DNA from: Candidatus Heteroruminococcus faecigallinarum
Lineage (GTDB): Bacteria; Bacillota; Clostridia; Oscillospirales; Ruminococcaceae
Assembly (NCBI GenBank): GCA_904387055.1
Contig: CAJFKV010000004.1
Location: 1-64,000 of the forward strand
DNA: 64,000 nt
Reading direction: 5' to 3'
How positions within the stretch are numbered: the first letter of the stretch is position 1; each line of letters starts with the position of its first letter. The position numbers were made by a program, and so were the translations under genes. Of this stretch, positions 57,254 to 64,000 are shown one piece after another. The notes under the pieces are model-generated. The model was not told the origin of the DNA and ran no database searches. It was given only the letters and a program-made list of their open reading frames with translations.

Positions 57254-58569
57254 CGCTGCACGCCTCCTTTCACCAGCTGGAGCAGCCGGTCCATCTCCTC
57301 CTTGGTGTTTGCCTCGGTGCAGCACCAGAGCATCTCCCGTTCCCCAAGGGGGTAGCCGCTCAGGATGCCTTCCCGGCCCAGGAACGCCTCCACCTCCAGG
57401 GCGGGAACGGGGGTCCGGGTGACAAATTCATGGAAGAAGGGCTTGGCATAGACCAGGGGGAAGCCGGCCTCCGCCAGCCCCTTTTGCAGGTAGGACGCCT
57501 TGGAGGCGCACTGGAGGGCCGCCTGACGCAGGCCGTCCGGCCCCATTGCCGCCAGGTAAACGGCGGCGGTCATGGCGCAGAGGGCCTGGTTGGAGCAGAC
57601 GTTGCTGGAGGCTTTTTCCCGCCGGATGTGCTGTTCCCGGGCCTGGAGGGTGAGGACGTAGCCCCGCTGCCCCCGGTTGTCCACCGTCTCGCCCACAATC
57701 CGTCCCGGCAGCTTCCGGGTGAGGGAGGAGACGCAGGCCATAAAGCCCAGATAAGGCCCGCCGAAGGAAAGGGGCATTCCCAGGGGCTGGCCCTCGCCCA
57801 CGGCGATGTCGGCGCCGTATTCCGCCGGGGTTTTCAAGATGCCCAGGGAGATGGGGTTCACCCCCATGAGGAACTTCCCGCCCGCCTGGTGGACAGCGTC
57901 CCCCAGGGCCTGGGCATCCTCCAGAATGCCGTAGAAGTTGGGGTGCTGGAGGTAGAGGCAGGCGGTGCTGCCGCCGGCATGGGCGCGGACAAATTCCAGG
58001 TCGGTCTCCCCGTCCTTGACCGGTACCACCACACATTCCATCCCGTTGCCGAAGCAATAGGTCTGGATGGTGCGGATGGTGTCCGGGTGGGCGGCGCCGG
58101 ATACCAGGACCTGGGTCCGCTTCCGGTCGCGGCACATGGCGACCCCTTCCGCCGCGGCGGACGCCCCGTCATACAGGGAGGCGTTGGAGGCGTCCATCCC
58201 GGTGAGGCGGCAGATCATCGTTTGGTATTCAAAGATCGACTGGAGAACCCCCTGGCTGATTTCCGCCTGGTAGGGGGTGTAGGCGGTGACAAACTCCTCC
58301 TTGCTCACCACCGAGCGGACGATTTCCGGAATATAGTGGCGGTAGGCGCCCGCCCCCCGGAAGACGGAGGGGTACACCTTGTTCTTTCCCGCCAGGGTTT
58401 CCAGCAGGGTCCGCACCTCCATCTCCGAGCGGCCTGCCGGCAGGCCGCATCCGCCGTGGATCTTTACCTCCTCGGGAATCTGGGAGAAGAGGTCATCGAT
58501 GGAGGAAACCCCGATGGAGGCCAGCATCTCCTCCCGTTCCCGGTCGGTTGTCGGTATATAACTTCCCAT
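57250..58569 (-). CDS. gcvPA: Glycine dehydrogenase (decarboxylating) subunit 1
   Basis: MGSYIPTTDREREEMLASIGVSSIDDLFSQIPEEV; FVTAYTPYQAEISQGVLQSIFEYQTMICRLTGMDASNASLYDGASA. Confidence 0.96.
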   Translation of the reverse strand: MGSYIPTTDREREEMLASIGVSSIDDLFSQIPEEVKIHGGCGLPAGRSEMEVRTLLETLAGKNKVYPSVFRGAGAYRHYIPEIVRSVVSKEEFVTAYTPYQAEISQGVLQSIFEYQTMICRLTGMDASNASLYDGASAAAEGVAMCRDRKRTQVLVSGAAHPDTIRTIQTYCFGNGMECVVVPVKDGETDLEFVRAHAGGSTACLYLQHPNFYGILEDAQALGDAVHQAGGKFLMGVNPISLGILKTPAEYGADIAVGEGQPLGMPLSFGGPYLGFMACVSSLTRKLPGRIVGETVDNRGQRGYVLTLQAREQHIRREKASSNVCSNQALCAMTAAVYLAAMGPDGLRQAALQCASKASYLQKGLAEAGFPLVYAKPFFHEFVTRTPVPALEVEAFLGREGILSGYPLGEREMLWCCTEANTKEEMDRLLQLVKGGVQR

Positions 58570-58587
58570 CTGCGTGCTCCTTTTTCC

Positions 58588-58980
58588 TTAGGCGTCGGCC
58601 TCTTCCAGTTCTTTTTCCACGTGGGCCTCATAGGCGGCGGCGTCCATCAGATCCTCCCGGCCGGTCACCGCCTCCACCCGGATGAGCCACGCCTCATAGG
58701 GGGACTCGTTGATGGTCTCGGGGGCGTCCAGCAGGGCCTCGTTCACCTGGGCGACGGTGCCGGTGACCGGGCTGTACACATCGGACACCGCCTTGACCGA
58801 TTCCACGTCGGCGAAAACTTCCCCGGCGGTGACCGGGTCCCCCACCTGGGGCAGGTTGACAAACACCAGATCCCCCAGTTGGTCCTGGGCATGGTCGGTG
58901 AGGCCGATCTCCACCAGGCCGCCGTCTTCCTTGATCCACTCGTGGGACTTGCTGTACTGCAGATTGCTGGGAATGTTCAT
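58588..58980 (-). CDS. gcvH: Glycine cleavage system H protein
   Basis: GLTDHAQDQLGDLVFVNLPQVGDPVTAGEVFADVESVKAVSDVYSPVTG (lipoyl-lysine ESVKA). Confidence 0.97.
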   Translation of the reverse strand: MNIPSNLQYSKSHEWIKEDGGLVEIGLTDHAQDQLGDLVFVNLPQVGDPVTAGEVFADVESVKAVSDVYSPVTGTVAQVNEALLDAPETINESPYEAWLIRVEAVTGREDLMDAAAYEAHVEKELEEADA

Positions 58981-60071
58981 TACGCTCTCTCCTTTTTATA
59001 AAATGGCATCGAAACAACTTCGGCTTCTACTTCCCGGCCCCGCACCAGGGCGGTTACCTTGGTGCCCGGCTGGGTGTAGGGCATCTCCAGAAGGGCCATG
59101 GCCACCGGCCGCCCCAGGAAGGGGCAGTGGGTGCCGGAGGTGCTGGCGCCAATCTCCCGTCCGTCGGCCAGAATGGGGGTGTGCTCCCGGACGATCCCCC
59201 GGCCGTTTACCTGGAGACCAACCCGCTTGCGGGCGAGGGGGAGATGCTCCTGGATCCCCTCCTTGCCGATGAAGGAGTCCTTATTCATCTTGACGGCAAA
59301 GGCCAGGTCGGCTTCCAGGGGGGTGATGGTCTCGTCCATCTCGTGGCCGTAGAGGGGCATGGAGGCCTCCAGGCGCAGGGTGTCCCGGGCGCCCAGGCCG
59401 CAGGGGATGAGCCCATCGTCCTTTCCGGTTTCCAGCAGCAGGTTCCACAGCTCCGGGGCCCGGCCCGCCTCCAGATAGAACTCGAAGCCGTCCTCGCCGG
59501 TGTAGCCGGTCCGGGAGATGACGCAGGGGATGCCCCCTACCTCCCCGTCAAAGACGGCGTGGTAGTATTTGGCGGGGATCTTCCCGGCAGGGGCCAGCCG
59601 CTCCAGGATGGCCTGGGCCTTTGGCCCCTGGAGGGCGATCTGGGCGATGGCGTCCGACCGGTCCTCCAGCTGTACCTCTCCGAACTGATGATCCTTCATC
59701 CACTGGAAATCCTTGTCCTTGTTGGCGGCGTTGACCACGATGAAATAATCGTTCTCTTTCACCTTGTAGACGATCAGATCGTCCACGATGCCGCCGTTTT
59801 CATAGCACATGGGGCTGTACCGGGCTTGTCCGTCCTCCATGCCGGTAAAATCGTTGGTCATCAGCCGCTGCAGATTGGCCAGCGCGTCCCGGCCCCGGCA
59901 GAGGATCTCCCCCATGTGGGAGACGTCAAACAGGCCGGCCTGCCGGCGGACGGCCAGATGCTCGGCGACAATGCCGGACGAGTACTGGATGGGAAGCAGG
60001 TATCCGGCAAAGGGGACGATTTTGCCGCCCGCCGCCACATGGCAGTCGTAAAGGGGTGTTTTGTGTTCCAT
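58980..60071 (-). CDS. gcvT: Glycine cleavage system T protein (aminomethyltransferase)
   Basis: KTPLYDCHVAAGGKIVPFAGYLLPIQYSSGIVAEHLAVR...GLFDVSHMGEI. Confidence 0.96.
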   Translation of the reverse strand: MEHKTPLYDCHVAAGGKIVPFAGYLLPIQYSSGIVAEHLAVRRQAGLFDVSHMGEILCRGRDALANLQRLMTNDFTGMEDGQARYSPMCYENGGIVDDLIVYKVKENDYFIVVNAANKDKDFQWMKDHQFGEVQLEDRSDAIAQIALQGPKAQAILERLAPAGKIPAKYYHAVFDGEVGGIPCVISRTGYTGEDGFEFYLEAGRAPELWNLLLETGKDDGLIPCGLGARDTLRLEASMPLYGHEMDETITPLEADLAFAVKMNKDSFIGKEGIQEHLPLARKRVGLQVNGRGIVREHTPILADGREIGASTSGTHCPFLGRPVAMALLEMPYTQPGTKVTALVRGREVEAEVVSMPFYKKERA

Positions 60072-60189
60072 GGGTGCCCTCCTGTAACGATGGATTGGGG
60101 AAGGGAGGGGGAAGCCCCTTCCTTCCGCCGGGTGTACAAAAACAAAAACAGAGACAAACACACGGCCAACCATCAGGCTGGGCCGGTGC

Positions 60190-60335
60190 TCGTCTCTGTC
60201 GTCTTACCTGAAAGATTTACTTCGTCGGTACGTTTCCGTTTTCCAGAGCTTCGTCGGGATCTGATCTTTTTGCCTGAGAGTTTCGTGGCGTTGCCCCTTC
60301 GGCGCTGCACAAGGCAGTCTCTCTCAGATCCTTCA
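60190..60335 (-). ncRNA. Tandem glycine riboswitch
   Basis: Minus strand: GAUCUGAGAGAGACUGCC...CGCCGAAGGGGCAACGCC...AAACUCUCAGGCAAAAAGAUCAGAUC (aptamer 1) and GCUCUGGAAAAC...CCGACGAAGUAAAUCUUUCAGGUAAGACGACAGAG (aptamer 2); upstream of gcvT. Confidence 0.93.
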
Positions 60336-60360
60336 TCCGAATATGAATTTCAGCACCCCC

Positions 60361-60389
60361 AGTATAGTGGATGCCTGGAAGTTTGTCAA
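60361..60389 (-). promoter_or_regulatory. Sigma-A promoter of the gcv operon
   Basis: Minus strand TTGACA-17 bp-TATACT just upstream of the riboswitch. Confidence 0.85.
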
Positions 60390-60457
60390 CGGAAAATGTG
60401 TTTTTTATATATATTTACATATAGATATGGATGGTTTTTTGAGATATTTACTGATAT

Positions 60458-60492
60458 CCGGAGGGGGTCCCTTGATTAAGGACCCCCTCCGG
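60458..60492 (-). terminator. Terminator-like hairpin downstream of cotJC
   Basis: CCGGAGGGGGTCC...GGACCCCCTCCGG inverted repeat. Confidence 0.65.
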
Positions 60493-60538
60493 CAGGGGGA
60501 TGCCGGGGAGGGCCTAACGGAAGGGAGCAAACGGAACG

Positions 60539-61159
60539 TTACTTGGTGACGCAGTTGGAGGCGGGAAGATCAAAGGAGGGGTTGAACGCATAGAAATTGC
60601 GGCTGTCCAGCTTGCTTTGCACAATGCCCAGCGCCTCGCCGAACCGCTGGAAATGGACAATCTCCCGCTCCCGCAGGAACTTGATGACATCCCGGACATC
60701 CGGGTCGTCCACCAGGCGGAGGATGTTGTCATAGGATAAGCGAGCCTTTTGTTCAGCGGCCAGGTCCTCGGTCAGGTCGGCGATGGTATCGCCAGTAGAA
60801 GCAAGTGTGTCGGCGCTGAACGCCATACCGGAGGCCCCTTGGGGATAGATGCCGGTGGTGTGGTCCACAAAGTAATCGGAGAACCCCTGGGCCTTGATCT
60901 CTTCCGGAGTCAGCTCCCGGGTCAGCTGATAAAGAATGGCGCTCACCATCTCCACATGCGCCAATTCTTCGGTTCCCACGTCGGTCAGGATGCCGATCAC
61001 CTCGTCATAGGGCATGGAGTACCGCTGGCTCAGGTACCGGGTGGCGGCGCCCAGTTCCCCATGGGGGCCGCCCAGCTGGCTGATGATGACCTTGGCCATG
61101 GCGGCGTTTGGCTGGGAGATTTTCACAGGATATTGCAGTTTCTTCTCATAAATCCACAT
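60539..61159 (-). CDS. cotJC: CotJC-like manganese catalase family spore coat protein
   Basis: MWIYEKKLQYPVKISQPNAAMAKVIISQLGGPHGELGAATRYLSQRYSMPYDEVIGILTDVGTEELAHVEMV. Confidence 0.96.
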   Translation of the reverse strand: MWIYEKKLQYPVKISQPNAAMAKVIISQLGGPHGELGAATRYLSQRYSMPYDEVIGILTDVGTEELAHVEMVSAILYQLTRELTPEEIKAQGFSDYFVDHTTGIYPQGASGMAFSADTLASTGDTIADLTEDLAAEQKARLSYDNILRLVDDPDVRDVIKFLREREIVHFQRFGEALGIVQSKLDSRNFYAFNPSFDLPASNCVTK

Positions 61160-61162
61160 GGC

Positions 61163-61423
61163 TCACACCTCACAATCCGGATTTTCCCAGGGCCAGGGGC
61201 CGTCGATCCAGTTCCAGTGGCCGCTTGTAGCGCTTTCGCTGACGACGAGAGGACCGTACTTCTCTACATAGGCCTGGTTGGCAGCCTTGCGGACGGCAAG
61301 GTACTTTTGATAGTAGGCCATAGCGTCGGCGTTATCGGGGTGGGTGTCCAGGAAGAGGGCGGCCTCGTGGAGGATAAAATCACAGATCCGCACCCGGTTC
61401 AGGAGAACCTCCTGGTCGGTCAT
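61163..61423 (-). CDS. cotJB: Spore coat protein CotJB
   Basis: LLNRVRICDFILHEAALFLDTHPDNADAMAYYQKYLAVRKAANQAYVEKYGPL...WNWIDGPWPWE. Confidence 0.93.
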   Translation of the reverse strand: MTDQEVLLNRVRICDFILHEAALFLDTHPDNADAMAYYQKYLAVRKAANQAYVEKYGPLVVSESATSGHWNWIDGPWPWENPDCEV

Positions 61424-61439
61424 GGTGCTCTTTTTGCGG

Positions 61440-61661
61440 TTAGCCACGGGGAAGCGCCTCCTCTCCGATCCAGGGAAGATCCAGACTCCGAAACAGCGTC
61501 CCCCTCGCAAGGGCCACGTCCGGCTCATAGAGCTGGTCCCAGGGTTGGGAAGGGACGTATGCCATGGCGAGGGCAAAGGTGGGATAGGCAAAGCAGGACT
61601 GATCCTGCGGGGCGGTGGAATTGGCAGAAAGATCCGTCACAGAAAAAACCTCCGTTTCCAT
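61440..61661 (-). CDS. cotJA: Spore coat associated protein CotJA
   Basis: TFALAMAYVPSQPWDQLYEPDVALARGTLFRSLDLPW; directly upstream of cotJB. Confidence 0.9.
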   Translation of the reverse strand: METEVFSVTDLSANSTAPQDQSCFAYPTFALAMAYVPSQPWDQLYEPDVALARGTLFRSLDLPWIGEEALPRG

Positions 61662-61801
61662 GGTGTGGAGGGCGAAGGGGCCCTCTTACCAGTAGAGTAT
61701 GACCAGGAGCCCGGAAAAGTGAAACAAACAGGGAGCAAAATGAGAATTGTTTTTGGAGAAAGGGACGAAAGGGGGATTTTTCGCAGGCAAAAGGGACGGA
61801 A

Positions 61802-61853
61802 TTTTACCTGTTTTTTACGAAAGGACCGCTTTTTTCTTTACAGAGCCTTTGTA
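61802..61853 (+). promoter_or_regulatory. Candidate PhoP-box direct repeats upstream of pstS
   Basis: TTTTAC at 61802 and 61813, CTTTAC at 61836, TTTGTA at 61848: roughly 11-12 bp periodic TTTTAC-like elements. Confidence 0.35.
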
Positions 61854-61904
61854 TACTCCGAAGTGTTCACAGAAGAAAGAATGAACAAAAGGAGAGACAA
61901 TTCT

Positions 61905-62813
61905 ATGAAGAAAATGACGAAGGTTTTTGCTGTGCTGGCGGTGGCTGCCATGCTGTTCACCGGCTGTTCCAGCACCAGCTCCAGCACTGCTGAGGAGTCT
62001 TCCTCCGCTGCCGAGTCCAGCACCACTGCCAGCTCCTCCGCTGCCGAGAGCTCCGAGGCTACTTCCACGCTGAGCGGCAGCGTCTCCACCAACGGTTCTA
62101 CCTCCATGGAGAGCGTCATCGGTGCCCTGTCCGAGCAGTTCATGATCGACAACCCCGACGTGACCGTTACCTACGATCCCACCGGTTCCGGTACCGGCGT
62201 TGAGGCTGCCCGCACCGGTTCCGCCGATATCGGCCTGGCCTCCCGTGCCCTGACCGATGAGGAGACCGCTTCCGGCCTGACCGGCACCACCGTGGCCCTG
62301 GACGGCATCGCCATCATCGTGAATGCCGAGAACCCTGTTTCGGATCTGACCGTTGAGCAGATTGCCCAGCTCTTCACCGGTGCCACCACCGATTGGAGCG
62401 CTGTGGGCGGCACTGCCGGCACCGTTGCCTGCATCGGCCGTGAGGCTGGCTCCGGTACTCGTGACGGCTTCGAGTCGATCACCGGCACCGAGGATGCCTG
62501 CGTCCTGACCCAGGAGCTCACCTCCACCGGCGCGGTGATTGAGTCGGTCCGGTCCAACCCCGCCGCTATCGGGTATGCGTCCCTGTCCGCTGTGGAAGGC
62601 CAGGAAGGCATCAAGGCCCTCACCGTGGGCGGTGTGGCCTGCACCGAGGACACCGTCAAGGATGGCAGCTACCAGATCCAGCGCCCCTTCGTCCTGGTTA
62701 CCCAGACCGAGGGTGAGCTGAGCGAGGCTGCTCAGGCCTTCTTCGACTTCGCTACCTCTGCCGATGCGGCCGAACTGATCCGCGGGGCCGGCGCTGTTCC
62801 TGTCAACGAGTAA
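61905..62813 (+). CDS. pstS: Phosphate ABC transporter substrate-binding lipoprotein
   Basis: Signal MKKMTKVFAVLAVAAMLFTGCSS; VSTNGSTSMESVIGALSEQFM, VTYDPTGSGTGVEAA, REAGSGTRDGFESI. Confidence 0.94.
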   Translation: MKKMTKVFAVLAVAAMLFTGCSSTSSSTAEESSSAAESSTTASSSAAESSEATSTLSGSVSTNGSTSMESVIGALSEQFMIDNPDVTVTYDPTGSGTGVEAARTGSADIGLASRALTDEETASGLTGTTVALDGIAIIVNAENPVSDLTVEQIAQLFTGATTDWSAVGGTAGTVACIGREAGSGTRDGFESITGTEDACVLTQELTSTGAVIESVRSNPAAIGYASLSAVEGQEGIKALTVGGVACTEDTVKDGSYQIQRPFVLVTQTEGELSEAAQAFFDFATSADAAELIRGAGAVPVNE

Positions 62814-62906
62814 GCTCACAGGCATAAGGAGGGCGGTCATCATCCATGGCAGAGAAGCTGTGGATGGTGGCTGCCGTCTTTGCTGTTCAGAGAGAAGGAG
62901 CGTTTT

Positions 62907-63893
62907 ATGAATAACAACAACATGACGCCAGTTTACTCCACAACCGGTCCTTCCGATGCCGGTGCTGGCGCTGCGGATTCGATTGTTCCGGCAACCAATC
63001 ATCGGGTGCACAAGCAGAAAAACACCCAGAAGCTGGTGGAGAAAGGGATGCAGACCATCTTCCTCCTTTGCGGCGTGGTTGCGGTAGCCTTTGTCCTCTT
63101 CATCAGTGTCTATTTGATTATTTCCGGTCTGCCTGCTATCCAGGAGATCGGCCTGTGGGATTTCCTCTTTGGCCAGACCTGGGCCCCCACCCACAGCACC
63201 GATCCAGCCTATGGGATTCTGCCCTTTATCCTTACCTCGGTTTACGGCACGGCGGGGGCGGTGCTCATCGGGGTGCCGGTGGGCCTGATGACCGCCATCT
63301 TCCTGTCCAAAATCGCGCCCCCCAAGATGGCTTCGGTCATCCGTACGGCGGTTCAGCTGCTGGCGGGCATCCCGTCGGTGGTGTACGGCCTGGTGGGAAT
63401 GATTGTGCTGGTGCCTGCCATCCGGGATCTGTTTGGCCTCCCCTCCGGCGCCACCTTGCTGGCCGCCATCATCGTGCTGGCCATCATGATCCTGCCCTCC
63501 ATCGTGAATGTGTCCGAGTCGGCCCTCAACGCCGTCCCCAAGGAATACGAGGAGGCCTCCCTGGCGCTGGGCGCCACCCACATTGAGACCATCTTCCGGG
63601 TAAGCCTGCCCGCCGCCCGCAGCGGCGTGGCCACCGCCATTGTGCTGGGGGTGGGCCGGGCCATCGGGGAAGCGATGGCCATCATCATGGTGTCGGGCAA
63701 TGTGGCCAATATGCCCGGGCTCTTCACCTCGGTGCGGTTCCTCACCACCGCCATCGCCTCGGAAATGTCCTACGCCGCGGTGGGGTCCCTCCAGCGCAAC
63801 GCCCTCTTTTCCATCGGCCTGGTGCTGTTCCTCTTCATCATGCTGATCAACGTGATCCTCAACGTGTTTATCAAGAACAAGAAGGAGGCCTAA
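62907..63893 (+). CDS. pstC: Phosphate ABC transporter permease PstC
   Basis: YGILPFILTSVYGTAGAVLIGVPVGLMTAIFLSKIAPPKMASVIRTAVQLLAGIPSVVYGLVG. Confidence 0.95.
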   Translation: MNNNNMTPVYSTTGPSDAGAGAADSIVPATNHRVHKQKNTQKLVEKGMQTIFLLCGVVAVAFVLFISVYLIISGLPAIQEIGLWDFLFGQTWAPTHSTDPAYGILPFILTSVYGTAGAVLIGVPVGLMTAIFLSKIAPPKMASVIRTAVQLLAGIPSVVYGLVGMIVLVPAIRDLFGLPSGATLLAAIIVLAIMILPSIVNVSESALNAVPKEYEEASLALGATHIETIFRVSLPAARSGVATAIVLGVGRAIGEAMAIIMVSGNVANMPGLFTSVRFLTTAIASEMSYAAVGSLQRNALFSIGLVLFLFIMLINVILNVFIKNKKEA

Positions 63894-63897
63894 CCCT

Positions 63898-64000
63898 GTG
63901 GAAAAATTGTCCCTGCGCCGTCGACTCTACGACAAGGGCCTGCGGGTGGTGCTGTGGCTTTGTGCCGGGATTACCTGTGCCCTTCTCGTCTTTCTCATCG
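63898..64000 (+). CDS. pstA: Phosphate ABC transporter permease PstA, truncated by window end
   Basis: GTG start right after pstC stop; VEKLSLRRRLYDKGLRVVLWLCAGITCALLVFLI; identity mainly from synteny. Confidence 0.75.
   Translation, partial: MEKLSLRRRLYDKGLRVVLWLCAGITCALLVFLI

Noticed and set aside
55730-57355. 541-aa plus-strand ORF opposite gcvPB
   Set aside because: Antisense to unmistakable glycine dehydrogenase subunit 2.
62842-62867. CATCCA...TGGATG hairpin between pstS and pstC
   Set aside because: Short stem, no T-tract; consistent with an ordinary intercistronic hairpin that adjusts PstS/PstC ratio.

Overview
64 kb of high-GC, gene-dense chromosome, most consistent with a spore-forming Clostridia/Oscillospiraceae-type Firmicute. 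Almost all of it is core genome; I see no phage, IS element, CRISPR array or rRNA operon. Recognisable blocks, in order: FprA-type flavodiiron protein (5'-truncated) and a Crp/Fnr regulator; a yab-type sporulation/division operon (SpoVB-like, MazG, HU, RqcP/YabO, YabP, YabQ, DivIC, S1-domain YabR); amidohydrolase, HPF and an RNA methyltransferase; a small nucleotide-sugar set (DegT aminotransferase, UDP-sugar dehydrogenase, Gfo/Idh oxidoreductase) followed by a MurJ flippase; glyA; SpoIVFA/SpoIVFB-like pair; TIGR03960/TIGR03936 radical-SAM pair; rplS, two tandem signal peptidases, rbgA, rnhB, yraN; thrC; tig-clpP-clpX-lon-engB; hslO; tRNA-Gly and tRNA-Cys; an accessory stretch (about 43.5-48.4 kb) with an Imm17-like small membrane protein, a DUF4241/DUF6985-like protein, a lipoprotein and a coiled-coil protein; a minus-strand aromatic amino-acid operon (pheA-aroB-aroC-aroE/K-aroF-aroA); a minus-strand glycine-cleavage operon behind a tandem glycine riboswitch; cotJABC; and pstS-pstC-pstA (truncated at the window end). 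The best candidates for something undescribed are: (1) a structured leader upstream of pheA with a closing helix, two mutually exclusive hairpins and a terminator/antiterminator-like 3' end; (2) a 9-bp perfect inverted repeat overlapping the promoter of the DUF4241-like gene in the accessory stretch; (3) a stand-alone protein corresponding to the middle domain of FakA/YloV; (4) a CRP-type GTGA-N6-TCAC palindrome in front of the Crp/Fnr gene. All assignments are from reading sequence and recalled family motifs; no searches or folding programs were run.
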